In this document: positions 1-7,904 of the stretch, one piece after another
Position numbering within the stretch: position 1 is the first letter of the stretch
How the letters are laid out: each line of letters starts with the position of its first letter
Origin: an uncultured Sphingorhabdus sp.
Lineage (GTDB): Bacteria > Pseudomonadota > Alphaproteobacteria > Sphingomonadales > Sphingomonadaceae
DNA length: 49,136 nucleotides
Assembly (NCBI RefSeq): GCF_937872355.1
Contig: NZ_CALMSV010000262.1
Coordinates: forward strand, 1-49,136
Direction of reading: 5' to 3'
Notes under the pieces: generated by a model
The model's database searches: none
Told to the model about the DNA's origin: nothing
Seen by the model: only the letters and a program-made list of their open reading frames with translations
Position numbers and translations under genes: made by a program

Positions 1-1055
1 AAGTATTGGCGGGCGAAGGCTATGGTGCGGATGTCGTTTCGGCGGGCGAGATGAACCGCGCGCTGGCCGCGGGCGTACCCGCCAAGGATATCGTCTTTTC
101 GGGCGTCGGTAAAAGTGCCGAGGAAATGGTTGCGGCGCTCAAGGCCGGTTTGGGCCAGTTCAATATCGAATCCGAAGAAGAAGGCCGCGAACTGGCGGCG
201 ATTGCCGAAACATTGGGTTATCGCGCCGATGCCGTATTGCGGATCAATCCCGATGTCGACGCGCAGACCAATGCCAAGATTTCGACCGGCAAGGCGGAAA
301 ACAAATTTGGCCTCGGCCTGCATCAGGCGCAAGGCATATATGCGCGGCTGGCGGCTCTGCCGGGCCTCAACATGCGCGGTGTTGCGCTGCATATCGGCAG
401 CCAGCTGCTCAACCTCGAACCGCTCGAAACAGCCTTTGGCAAGATCGGGAAGCTGATTACCGACCTGCGTAACGCAGGGCACAGCATCACCCATGTCGAT
501 CTCGGCGGCGGGCTGGGAGTCCGTTACAAAGAAGGTGATAATCCTCCCCATCCCGATGAATATGGCGAAATGGTTGCGCGCGCCACCAACGGCTGGAATG
601 TCCAGCTGATGTTCGAACCCGGCCGCGTCATCTGTGGCAATGCCGGTGTGCTCGTCACCAAGGTAATCCGGGTGAAACCGGGATCAGGCAATGTGCCCTT
701 CGTGATCGTCGATGCAGCCATGAACGATCTCGCCCGTCCAGCTCTATATGACGCATGGCATGATTTTGAGGCGGTCGAGCCCAAGGGCAATCGCTTTACT
801 GCCAATATTGTCGGCCCGGTTTGCGAGACCGGCGACACATTTGCGATGGCGCGCGAAGTCGATGTGGTGCAGGCGGGCGATCTGGCCATTTTCCGGACCT
901 GCGGTGCCTACGGGGCCACAATGGCAAGCACCTATAACAGCCGAGGGCTGGTGCCCGAGGTGCTGGTGAGCGGCGATCGCTATGCCGTGGTGGCAGAACG
1001 TATCGTACCTGCGACGATTCTCGACGCCGAACATGTCCCCGACTGGCTGGCCTGA
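1..1055 (+). CDS. lysA: Diaminopimelate decarboxylase (5' end outside window)
   Basis: PLP enzyme for the last step of lysine synthesis, meso-diaminopimelate to L-lysine plus CO2, in the cytoplasm. The reading frame is already open at base 3, so the start codon and the N-terminal strand with the PLP-binding lysine lie outside the window. Visible family marks, in order: ADVVSAGEM, HIGSQ, the phosphate-binding GGGLGVRY, EPGR, the CETGD motif with the catalytic cysteine, and GAYGATMASTYNSR near the C-terminus. About 350 residues are present of a usual 410-420. The siroheme gene starts seven bases after the stop, so the two are probably co-transcribed. Identity is secure from the motifs; only the missing N-terminus is unknown. 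Confidence 0.95.
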   Translation, partial: VLAGEGYGADVVSAGEMNRALAAGVPAKDIVFSGVGKSAEEMVAALKAGLGQFNIESEEEGRELAAIAETLGYRADAVLRINPDVDAQTNAKISTGKAENKFGLGLHQAQGIYARLAALPGLNMRGVALHIGSQLLNLEPLETAFGKIGKLITDLRNAGHSITHVDLGGGLGVRYKEGDNPPHPDEYGEMVARATNGWNVQLMFEPGRVICGNAGVLVTKVIRVKPGSGNVPFVIVDAAMNDLARPALYDAWHDFEAVEPKGNRFTANIVGPVCETGDTFAMAREVDVVQAGDLAIFRTCGAYGATMASTYNSRGLVPEVLVSGDRYAVVAERIVPATILDAEHVPDWLA

Positions 1056-1062
1056 TTAAGCG

Positions 1063-1848
1063 ATGAATCAGCTGCCGCTTTTCATCTCGATCCGCGGCAA
1101 ACCCGTCATCCTGCTTGGTGAGGGCGATGCGGCTGATGCCAAGCGCCGCCTGATCGAGCGCGCAGGCGGAATCTGCGTCGGCGAAGACAACGCGAAGGCA
1201 CGGATTGCCTTTGTCGCCATCGAAGATCGGGGTGCTGCAGTTGATGCCGCTGCACGGTTGAAATCGCGCGATCTGCTGGTCAATGTCGTTGATCAGCCGG
1301 AGCTGTGCGATTTCACAACGCCCGCCATCGTCAATCGCGATCCATTGCTTGTTGCTATAGGTACCGGAGGGGCTTCGGCGGGGTTGGCCAAAATGGTACG
1401 ACAGGCTATCGAGCGCGTTCTGCCTGCAACTGTTGGAGAGCTTGCGCTTCGCCTGCAATCCATGCGGGATCAGATGCGCGCACGTTGGCCCGATGGGGCG
1501 GACCGGCGACGTCAGCTTGACGCGGCGCTTGCCTCCGGCGGAATGCTCGATCCACTGGACCCGAACAGCCCGGGCCGGATCGAAAACTGGCTGGACTTTG
1601 ACGGCGTTCTTCCAGCCTCGAATGTCGTGGTGATCGACCTGCGCTCTTCCGATCCCGAAGATCTCACGCTGCGTACCGCACGCCTGCTAGGCCAAGCCGA
1701 CCATATCTTTATCGACGGACCGATAAGTGACGGTCTGGTCAATCGTGCACGGGCCGATGCCGTTCGCCACGTCGGCGCGCCAGGCAGCAATTTACCATCG
1801 GGTCTTGTCATCCACCTGCGGCTGCGCCACGAATTGGCCAATGATTGA
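1063..1848 (+). CDS. cysG: Siroheme synthase: precorrin-2 dehydrogenase/ferrochelatase with a decayed methyltransferase-like tail
   Basis: 261 residues. Residues 1-150 match the CysG N-terminal half (CysGB/Met8 type), which oxidises precorrin-2 with NAD and inserts iron to make siroheme for sulfite or nitrite reductase. Seen: a nucleotide-binding segment VILLGEGDAADAK (about 15-27), VNVVDQPELCDF (73-84) with the catalytic aspartate, and AIGTGGASAGLAK (98-110). The C-terminal part is odd. Residues 186-240 follow the start of a uroporphyrinogen-III methyltransferase domain (SDPEDLTLRTARLLGQAD), but the glycine-rich SAM loop is replaced by DLRSS and the rest of the domain is absent, so methylation must come from a separate CobA. 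It overlaps proC by eight bases. The dehydrogenase call is firm; the decayed-tail reading is my inference from pattern. Confidence 0.85.
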   Translation: MNQLPLFISIRGKPVILLGEGDAADAKRRLIERAGGICVGEDNAKARIAFVAIEDRGAAVDAAARLKSRDLLVNVVDQPELCDFTTPAIVNRDPLLVAIGTGGASAGLAKMVRQAIERVLPATVGELALRLQSMRDQMRARWPDGADRRRQLDAALASGGMLDPLDPNSPGRIENWLDFDGVLPASNVVVIDLRSSDPEDLTLRTARLLGQADHIFIDGPISDGLVNRARADAVRHVGAPGSNLPSGLVIHLRLRHELAND

Positions 1849-2644
1849 AATCTCGCGAGACAGCCCTTTATTGTTTTTCGGCTGCGGCAATATGGGCCGC
1901 GCGATGCTTGATGGCTGGATTGCGGGCGGCATCGATCCCGCAGCTTTCATCGTTATCGATCCGATGGCCCAATCTCTTCCCGATGGTGTTTCGCATTTTA
2001 CAGATGCTTCACAAGTTCGACGGAAAGTCGGTGTCGCACTGATCGCCGTCAAACCGCAAATTTTCGGACAAATTGCCGGCCAGCTTGAAGCGATATTGTC
2101 CGCCGACGCGCTGCTGCTGTCGGTTATGGCAGGGGTTCGTGTTGAAACATTGCGAGCCGCATTGCCCGGCCGAAGGGTCATGCGCCTGATGCCGAATCTT
2201 GCCGCTGCTTTGGGCAAATCACCGCTGGGCCTGTTCGATCCCTCCGGCGACGCTGTGCTGCGGGGAGAAATCGAAGCACTGCTCAACCCCTTGGGCACCC
2301 CAGTGTGGATTTCCGAAGAACATTTGATGGATGCAGTCACAGCTCTCGCGGGTTCGGGTCCGGCTTTTGTCTACCGCTTCATCGACGCGCTGGCAAAGGC
2401 CGGAGAAGCGCTGGGCCTTGAGCCAGCGGTTTCAGAAGAACTGGCCAAAGCGATGATTGATGGTGCTGTCGATTTGGCTGTGAGCTCCGATACCAGTGCC
2501 GAAGAACTGGCACGACGCGTTACCAGCCCGGGCGGGACTACCGCTGCAGGACTGGCTGTCCTCGACGATGGACTACAGCAGCTGTTGAATGAAACGCTGA
2601 GAGCCGCCCGCGATCGCGGCGTCGAATTGTCGAAGCCCGACTGA
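1841..2644 (+). CDS. proC: Pyrroline-5-carboxylate reductase
   Basis: Last step of proline synthesis: reduces 1-pyrroline-5-carboxylate to L-proline with NAD(P)H. The start chosen is the ATG at 1841, inside the end of the siroheme gene, because it puts LLFFGCGNMGRAMLDGW, the family's Rossmann loop, at the expected N-terminus; an upstream extension in the same frame (from 1727) has no family resemblance. The 267-residue length is normal. Later marks are MPNLAAALGKS, the substrate-binding segment DAVTALAGSGPAFVYRF, and the C-terminal RVTSPGGTTAAGL signature. Last gene of the lysA-cysG-proC run, followed directly by a terminator hairpin. Confidence 0.95.
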   Translation: MIEISRDSPLLFFGCGNMGRAMLDGWIAGGIDPAAFIVIDPMAQSLPDGVSHFTDASQVRRKVGVALIAVKPQIFGQIAGQLEAILSADALLLSVMAGVRVETLRAALPGRRVMRLMPNLAAALGKSPLGLFDPSGDAVLRGEIEALLNPLGTPVWISEEHLMDAVTALAGSGPAFVYRFIDALAKAGEALGLEPAVSEELAKAMIDGAVDLAVSSDTSAEELARRVTSPGGTTAAGLAVLDDGLQQLLNETLRAARDRGVELSKPD

Positions 2645-2652
2645 GGCAAATA

Positions 2653-2686
2653 AAAAGGCCACAGCCCCTAGAGACTGCGGCCCTTT
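2653..2686. terminator. Bidirectional terminator between proC and the SleB-like gene
   Basis: A 12-base stem (2653-2664 with 2675-2686) with two mismatches. A-rich and T-rich flanks lie on both strands (AAAAGG on one side, CCCTTT on the other). It lies nine bases after proC and 20 bases after the end of the convergent hydrolase gene, so it can stop both transcripts. Confidence 0.7.
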
Positions 2687-2705
2687 AGATTTCAGCTGAT
2701 GGGTA

Positions 2706-3425
2706 TCAGCGATAGAAAATATGATTGTCGATCGAGCCGATGCGCTTCAGGCGCCAACCGGGTGATACATGGCGCGCGTGGAAGAACAGGGCGCCTTCAA
2801 CCGGGCTTTTCCAGCTATCGTTGAGCGCGATCTGGCTGATCGCCACAGCATTGCGCCAGTGCAGGCTGCCGGTGTTGATGGCGGGCATCCGTCCACCACG
2901 GACGAACGAAAACTGGCTCTTCTGAAATACGACACCGCATAGCGAAGTAGGGAAACGGCCCGATTTCGCACGTGCCATCACGACGCGCGCAACGGCGAGC
3001 TGGCCTTCGAGCGATTCGCCCTTCGATTCGAAGTATACCGCGCCCGCCAGGCAGCGTTCTTCTGCGTTCAACTCGTCGGGCGCGCCATGTGCGCGAACCA
3101 GTTCTGAAAGGCTGTCAGCCTTATTGATTTCATTGTCCTCGGCGACAGGCTCTACATCACGCACGTCAGCGTCCGACACGCCAGTGCCTGGGGTGAACAT
3201 CACATCGCCATTTGGAAGTTTGGTCACCGAAACTGTTCCGGTGGTCGCCGCAGTCACCGCGGCCTGGTCTGCTGCAAGGACGGTCGGATCAATCGCGATC
3301 GTCTGCGCTGACAATTTTTCGCCATTTGAAGCGCCGAATGCAAAACCGGCGTCCGAATAAGCAGCTCCGCCGAGTAGCGTGAGCGAAACAACCGCAGCAG
3401 GTGCGGTCTTGAGGAGGAATTTCAT
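2706..3425 (-). CDS. Exported cell-wall hydrolase, SleB/Hydrolase_2 family
   Basis: 239 residues. A signal peptide (charged MKFLLK, then a hydrophobic run to about residue 25) sends it to the periplasm. Residues 30-120 form a low-complexity, alanine- and acid-rich linker. Residues 121-239 are the SleB-type hydrolase domain: ERCLAGAVYFESKGES (123-138), with the glutamate expected to act in cleavage, then FQKSQFSF and GALFFHARHVSPGW. The family cuts peptidoglycan glycan strands as a lytic transglycosylase or amidase; in non-sporulating alphaproteobacteria its role is wall remodelling. It stands alone, convergent with proC, and its start opens on a 170-base gap before the DUF1491 gene. The exact bond cut cannot be told from the sequence. 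Confidence 0.85.
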   Translation of the reverse strand: MKFLLKTAPAAVVSLTLLGGAAYSDAGFAFGASNGEKLSAQTIAIDPTVLAADQAAVTAATTGTVSVTKLPNGDVMFTPGTGVSDADVRDVEPVAEDNEINKADSLSELVRAHGAPDELNAEERCLAGAVYFESKGESLEGQLAVARVVMARAKSGRFPTSLCGVVFQKSQFSFVRGGRMPAINTGSLHWRNAVAISQIALNDSWKSPVEGALFFHARHVSPGWRLKRIGSIDNHIFYR

Positions 3426-3595
3426 TATGTCTGTTCGTTGTGCGGCTGTGTCGCCAATGACGCGCGGTTGGTACTTTGCTTATATGTGCGTCAAATCTTC
3501 CACGTCCGACTTGCGTGTTTGCCCTGTTCCACCCCAGAACGTGCAGGCAACCTTCGCTATCTGTGCGCGCGCATCTATTGTGCGGCGCAACAATG

Positions 3596-3940
3596 TCAAT
3601 TCATCGATGCCAATATGTCGGTGAACCGTTCTGCAGACGGGACGTCCAGTTCCAAAATCCAGATATCCGGGTCTCGTGCGGCCCGACGATCAAGAAATTC
3701 GGATATTTTCTCTTCTTTTTCAATATCTTCTATAGTTACTTCGGACCATTCCCCTGCTCCGTCAAAGCTGGGAAACCTTTCAAAAAGGGCTGGATTCTGC
3801 CCTTTTTCGCGCCGCAGCAGAAGGACCGCACCTGCTATCCGGTCACCTTTGCGCAACACAGCTGCAAAGCCACCATGGGCCGCAGCTTGCCGGATCAAAC
3901 CGGACACCAACATGTGCGAAGCGAGCCTTGGCTCGATCAT
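3596..3940 (-). CDS. DUF1491 family protein
   Basis: A 114-residue cytoplasmic protein of an alphaproteobacterial family without assigned function. Seen: RLASHMLVSGLIRQAAAHGGFAAVL at the N-terminus, then a DRIAGAVLLLRREKGQNP strand pair, and an acidic stretch with DIWILELD near the end, the pattern of the family (basic start, small mixed alpha/beta core). It follows ptsN by 21 bases in the same direction, so it is likely the distal gene of an hpf-ptsN transcript. No catalytic residues can be named. Confidence 0.75.
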   Translation of the reverse strand: MIEPRLASHMLVSGLIRQAAAHGGFAAVLRKGDRIAGAVLLLRREKGQNPALFERFPSFDGAGEWSEVTIEDIEKEEKISEFLDRRAARDPDIWILELDVPSAERFTDILASMN

Positions 3941-3961
3941 GGGAACGCCATGCGCATGCCG

Positions 3962-4432
3962 TCAGGCGGCATCGCGCTCCTCAATCGGGCTGAGCAGCGC
4001 GAACAACGCGCCGGCATCCTTGGCACCGCGCAACTGGGCGCAGCTCGCCTCGTCGCGGAACATACGCGATACTTCGGCCAATGCCTTCAGATGCGAAGCC
4101 CCGTCATGCACAGGCGAAAAGAGCGCAAAGGCCAGATCGACCGGCTCGTCATCCACCGCTCCATATTCAACCGGCTTGATCAAGCGTACGAAAACACCCG
4201 CTGGTGCATCGATCCCATCGACCTTGCAATGTGGAATCGCGGTGCCGCCGCCAAAGCCCGTCGGGCCCAAACGTTCGCGCTCCAGCAGTCCTTCATGGAC
4301 CACAGATGCATCGACGCCGTAATTTTCGGCGGCCAGCTTCGAAACGGTGTCGAGCAGGCAATTTTTGTCGGCGCATTCGATGTCAGCGAGTACCGCGCCA
4401 TCGACCAACCGGGTCGTTATACGAATCATCAT
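3962..4432 (-). CDS. ptsN: Nitrogen-type PTS EIIA protein
   Basis: 156 residues, one EIIA(Ntr) domain. It accepts phosphate from the PTSNtr chain (PtsP-NPr) on a histidine and acts by binding partners rather than transporting sugar; known targets in other proteobacteria include potassium uptake and sensor kinases. The phospho-acceptor is His68 in GGTAIPHCK, the canonical EIIA motif; SPVHDGASHLKALAEVSRMF follows as expected. The start is one of two adjacent ATG codons. Gene order hpf-ptsN is the classic one downstream of rpoN, but rpoN and lptB are not in this window. Confidence 0.93.
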   Translation of the reverse strand: MMIRITTRLVDGAVLADIECADKNCLLDTVSKLAAENYGVDASVVHEGLLERERLGPTGFGGGTAIPHCKVDGIDAPAGVFVRLIKPVEYGAVDDEPVDLAFALFSPVHDGASHLKALAEVSRMFRDEASCAQLRGAKDAGALFALLSPIEERDAA

Positions 4433-4519
4433 TATACCCCATTGCGCCGGTGAACCTGCACCGAGGCAATATTCAAATCATTGATCCCTAAAGTGAATAT
4501 GCTTTGACTTAGGCCGATG

Positions 4520-5095
4520 TCAGGGTGTGGATTTCGGTTCAACCCACCCGATCGTGCCGTCTTCGCGGCGGTAAACCATATTATGCCTCCCAGTGCCAGC
4601 GTTTTTGAAGAGCAGCGCGGGCGTGTTGCGCAAATCCATCAGCATCACGGCGTCCGAAACGCTCGATTCGGGGATGTCGACGCTCATCTCGGCGACGATT
4701 ACAGGGGCTTCGGGTGGCGGGGCTTCGGCTTCAACGTCACCGGCATCAAAAACGGTATACGCCGCCTCTTCCTGCCGCTGCGCATGTGCCGTCTGCTCAT
4801 GACGGTCCTGAAGGCGACGCATATAGCGGCGCAATTGCTTTTCGATTTTTTCGGCTGCGCCATCAAATGCCAGATGCGCATCTGATGCTTCACTCCGTCC
4901 TTTGAGGATCAGGCCTTGCATCACATGGACGATGATGTCGCAGGAAAATTTGTCATGCGGTGCGCGGCCAACCGTTGCCTGCGCAGAAAGAGCCTTGGAG
5001 AAATATTTGTCCGCAATCCCGCCCAAACGGGATTCGACATGGGTTCGAAGCGCTTCACCGGTTTCCAACTGATGCCCTGAGACCCTTATATCCAT
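4520..5095 (-). CDS. hpf: Ribosome hibernation promoting factor, long form
   Basis: 191 residues. The N-terminal HPF/YfiA domain (1-105) starts MDIRVSGHQLETGEAL and binds the decoding region of the 30S subunit. A charged linker follows (about 105-130), then the C-terminal domain (about 135-191) with VMLMDLRNTPALLFKN and MVYRREDGTIGWVEP. The long form pairs two 70S ribosomes into 100S dimers through its C-terminal domain, storing ribosomes in slow growth. The ATG at 5095 is preceded by a purine-rich GGAGAA. It leads the transcript hpf-ptsN-DUF1491 and lies 41 bases after dnaQ. Confidence 0.93.
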   Translation of the reverse strand: MDIRVSGHQLETGEALRTHVESRLGGIADKYFSKALSAQATVGRAPHDKFSCDIIVHVMQGLILKGRSEASDAHLAFDGAAEKIEKQLRRYMRRLQDRHEQTAHAQRQEEAAYTVFDAGDVEAEAPPPEAPVIVAEMSVDIPESSVSDAVMLMDLRNTPALLFKNAGTGRHNMVYRREDGTIGWVEPKSTP

Positions 5096-5136
5096 GGTTC
5101 TTCTCCTTATTTGGGCCGTTCCAAAAGAAACGGCTG

Positions 5137-5859
5137 TTAATCACTTGGCGAAAACGCGCGTCTTTCCTCTTCAGTCCAGAGCGCATCCTTGATGGTGGCG
5201 ACAAAAGCGCGATGGCGCTCCAGCTCGTCAGGTTGAGGTTGGTGTGATCGCGGGCTGCGAAAGAGCCGGTCGGTGCGGACCAGCGAAATCCGTGTAGCTT
5301 CGATCTCGATGCTGGTGGTCGCTGAATCGCCAAGACCAAGGCCGATTTGCCGCCCTCCGGTCAGCTCAATGTAAAGCTGGGCGAGCAATTCGGCGTCGAG
5401 CAGGGCGCCGTGCTTGGTGCGGTGGCTCCGATCAATGCCATAACGGGTGCAGAGCGCGTCGAGCGAGAGCTTCGCGCCCGGATGCTTTGTTCGCGCAATC
5501 GCGATGGTGTCGACCATGCGCCCCATATCGATCGCCGCGCGACCGCAGCGTTCAAGCTCCATATTGAGGAACCCGAAGTCGAAACTTGCATTGTGCGCGA
5601 CCAGCGGGCTGTCACCGAGAAATTCAAGCAGGGAGTCGGCCTGACTGGCGAAAAGTGGCTTGTCCGAAAGGAATTTGTCGGAAAGCCCGTGCACCGCTTC
5701 GGCGGCAGAGGGCATGCCCCGTTCAGGGTTGAAATAACAGTGGAAGGTTGCGCCGGTCATCACCCGTCCGACCATTTCGATACAACCGATCTCGACCATC
5801 CTGTCTCCGGTCAGCGGGTCGAAACCGGTGGTTTCGGTATCGAAAATAATCTCTCGCAT
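5137..5859 (-). CDS. dnaQ: DNA polymerase III epsilon subunit (3'-5' proofreading exonuclease)
   Basis: 240 residues of the DEDDh exonuclease family. It proofreads for the replicative polymerase and binds the alpha subunit with its C-terminal tail. Exo I is IIFDTETTGFD (D7, E9), Exo II is LVAHNASFDFGFLNMEL, and Exo III is KHGALLDAELLAQLY with the catalytic His and Asp. The C-terminal 60 residues are charged and less conserved, as usual for the alpha-binding part. Its place near the origin with coaE, aroE and maf is a conserved alphaproteobacterial arrangement. The start ATG is 19 bases from the end of coaE. Confidence 0.95.
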   Translation of the reverse strand: MREIIFDTETTGFDPLTGDRMVEIGCIEMVGRVMTGATFHCYFNPERGMPSAAEAVHGLSDKFLSDKPLFASQADSLLEFLGDSPLVAHNASFDFGFLNMELERCGRAAIDMGRMVDTIAIARTKHPGAKLSLDALCTRYGIDRSHRTKHGALLDAELLAQLYIELTGGRQIGLGLGDSATTSIEIEATRISLVRTDRLFRSPRSHQPQPDELERHRAFVATIKDALWTEEERRAFSPSD

Positions 5860-5878
5860 TCTATCGATTCATATCGGC

Positions 5879-6502
5879 CTATTTATGTGAGTCTGCAAGG
5901 CTTCCGCGCAGATTTTTAATCAGCATGCGCACCTGTTCGCGCGTATCGGCAATGCTGATACCGGTGTCGATGACAAAATCTGCGCGCTTGCGCTTCTCGG
6001 CATCGGGCATTTGCAACGAGAGAATATGTTGGAATTTCTCGATCGTCATGCCTTCGCGGGCAAGCGCCCTTCGGCGCTGTTGGTCAGAGGGCGCCGAAAC
6101 CACCAATATTTTGTCGACACCCTGATGTCCGCCCTTTTCAAACAGCAGCGGGATGTCGAACAGGACCATCGGTGCATCACGATGGGCCTCAAGGAAATCG
6201 GCACGCAACTTACCCACTGCAGGGTGTATAATGCCTTCAAGCTTTGCCAACTTTTCTTTGTCGGCCAGTACAATCGGACCCAGTTTCAGGCGATCAACGC
6301 CTTGCGGACCGGTGGTACCTGGAAAGGCTGCCTCGATCTCGGTGACCAACGCCCCACCCGGACCCTGCAACTTATGCACCGCTGCATCGGCATCAAAATG
6401 CGGGATATCTTCGTCGACGAACATTTGCGAGACGGTCGATTTCCCCATCGCAATCGAACCAGTAAGGCCGAGGATGAGCGGACGTTTTCTGGTTTCGGTC
6501 AT
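5879..6502 (-). CDS. coaE: Dephospho-CoA kinase
   Basis: Last step of coenzyme A synthesis: phosphorylates the 3' hydroxyl of dephospho-CoA with ATP. I chose the ATG at 6502 over an upstream in-frame codon because it gives the usual short lead before the P-loop LGLTGSIAMGKST (residues 12-23) and overlaps the aroE stop by four bases (ATGA). 207 residues is normal. Further marks: FDADAAVHKL after the P-loop with the conserved Asp-Ala-Asp, and VLFDIPLLFEKGG. The P-loop has Ala where most relatives have Gly (GSIGMGKS), a tolerated change. Confidence 0.94.
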   Translation of the reverse strand: MTETRKRPLILGLTGSIAMGKSTVSQMFVDEDIPHFDADAAVHKLQGPGGALVTEIEAAFPGTTGPQGVDRLKLGPIVLADKEKLAKLEGIIHPAVGKLRADFLEAHRDAPMVLFDIPLLFEKGGHQGVDKILVVSAPSDQQRRRALAREGMTIEKFQHILSLQMPDAEKRKRADFVIDTGISIADTREQVRMLIKNLRGSLADSHK

Positions 6503-7308
6503 TTGAGCAACAACGCACGCAATTCGTCTTCGCAATCGGCGGGTGGCGCCTGTCCGAAGAACAGTTCAAAAGCAAAAGCTGCCTGTCCGATCAACATGTC
6601 GAGCCCGTCAACCGTATCGAGACCAAGACTGCGCGCTTGCTTCAGCAGACTGGTTTCAAGCGGTGAGTAGACAATGTCATAAACCACCGCATCCTCGGGC
6701 AATGGGGACAGGTCAATTTCTAGTGGCGGCTGACCGGTCATACCCAGCGGACTTGAATTCACCAGCAAGTCGACTGGCGGCACGGATGCATCCATTTTGA
6801 GCACCTGCCCCTTCAGCCCGAAATGGCTCAGTAGGGCTGCCGCCTTCAAAGGGCTGCGCGCCAGGATCGTCACCGAACCGATATCGGCCTGCGCCAGCGC
6901 AAACAGGATCGCGCGGGCTGCTCCACCTGCGCCGATGACAATAGCATCGCGATGCGCCCATTCATCCTCTGAAATCGGGGCGAAAAATCCGGCCGCATCG
7001 GTGTTGGTTCCTACCAACTCACCCTTTTCACCGCGAAAGACCGTGTTGATAGCGCCTATGGATTGCCTCACCCCGCCGGGGTCGGTGACATGATCTAGTG
7101 CGGCAATCTTGTGTGGAATCGTTATGTTGCACCCGCGCCAATCGGGGTTGCCGCGACGGCTATCGAAATAGGTGGCCAGATCTTCTGTAAGCACATGATG
7201 CGCCCTGTAATCAGCAACGATACCAAGCTTCTGTAACCAGAATCCGTGAATCAATGGCGATTTGCTGTGCTTGATCGGGTCACCGATCACTTCGGCATAA
7301 GCAGTCAT
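6499..7308 (-). CDS. aroE: Shikimate dehydrogenase
   Basis: Reduces 3-dehydroshikimate to shikimate with NADPH in the aromatic amino-acid pathway. The ATG at 7308 was chosen: the protein then begins [22 protein letters not shown], the family's N-terminal substrate site, and the start overlaps the maf stop by four bases. 269 residues. The catalytic lysine is in ITIPHK, the aspartate in GTNTDAAGF, and the NADP fold has VIGAGGAARAILFAL. The usual NTTPLGM is NSSPLGM here. It sits between maf and coaE with overlaps on both sides, so the three are translated together. Confidence 0.94.
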   Translation of the reverse strand: MTAYAEVIGDPIKHSKSPLIHGFWLQKLGIVADYRAHHVLTEDLATYFDSRRGNPDWRGCNITIPHKIAALDHVTDPGGVRQSIGAINTVFRGEKGELVGTNTDAAGFFAPISEDEWAHRDAIVIGAGGAARAILFALAQADIGSVTILARSPLKAAALLSHFGLKGQVLKMDASVPPVDLLVNSSPLGMTGQPPLEIDLSPLPEDAVVYDIVYSPLETSLLKQARSLGLDTVDGLDMLIGQAAFAFELFFGQAPPADCEDELRALLLK

Positions 7309-7904
7309 GACGCCATCTCCTTTCGCTCGCGCAGATAGGCGAGCAGGGGCAGTAACGGCAATCCCATGATGTCGAAATAATCCCCCTCTATCCGTGTAAA
7401 CAACTGCGCGCCCTCTCCCTCGATCTGGTAACAGCCGACACAATGGCGGATCTCGTTCCAGTTGCGCTCAACATAGGAATCGATGAAAGCCGGACTCAAT
7501 GGCCGGACATGCATCCGGACAACGCCTATATGCCGCCAGACCGGTTGACCCGATTGGGCAACGACTATTGCGCTGAACAGGCGGTGGCTGCAGCCGGCCA
7601 TTTGTGCCAGTTGCGCCCTGGCCCTTTCCGGGCTGTCTGGCTTGTCGAAAAGCGGACCTTTATCGAGTGTCAGAGTCTGATCTGCACCGATCACCAGCGA
7701 CTCCGGATATTTTGCGGACAGCTTGACCGCTTTGGCCTCAGCAAGCGCATCGGCAATATCGCGCGGCCCAAGACCTTCATCCTGCAGGCTTTGCTTGATG
7801 GCATCCTCATCAACCATCGGCGTCATGGCGTCAAATGATAATCCAGCATTATCAAGTATTTGTTTTCGAGAAACGCTCGTCGAAGCCAATATGATGCGGG
7901 TCAA
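7305..7904 (-). CDS. maf: Maf-family nucleotide pyrophosphatase
   Basis: 199 residues. Maf proteins hydrolyse non-canonical or modified nucleoside triphosphates to monophosphates; some also affect septum formation. Seen: [14 protein letters not shown] (4-17), the phosphate-binding N-terminal motif; VIGADQTL with the catalytic aspartate; [10 protein letters not shown]; and the C-terminal [15 protein letters not shown] with [13 protein letters not shown]. The start is probably TTG at 7904, overlapping the ppsR stop as TTGA, so its translation depended on reading through ppsR. With ppsR now broken by a shift, ribosomes terminate about 190 bases upstream, which could lower maf expression (inference). 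Confidence 0.9.
   Translation of the reverse strand: MTRIILASTSVSRKQILDNAGLSFDAMTPMVDEDAIKQSLQDEGLGPRDIADALAEAKAVKLSAKYPESLVIGADQTLTLDKGPLFDKPDSPERARAQLAQMAGCSHRLFSAIVVAQSGQPVWRHIGVVRMHVRPLSPAFIDSYVERNWNEIRHCVGCYQIEGEGAQLFTRIEGDYFDIMGLPLLPLLAYLRERKEMAS

Noticed and set aside
3438-4453. Two long forward frames opposite DUF1491 and ptsN
   Set aside because: Rich in Ser, Arg and Pro in the way of antisense frames; both reverse genes under them have clear family motifs.
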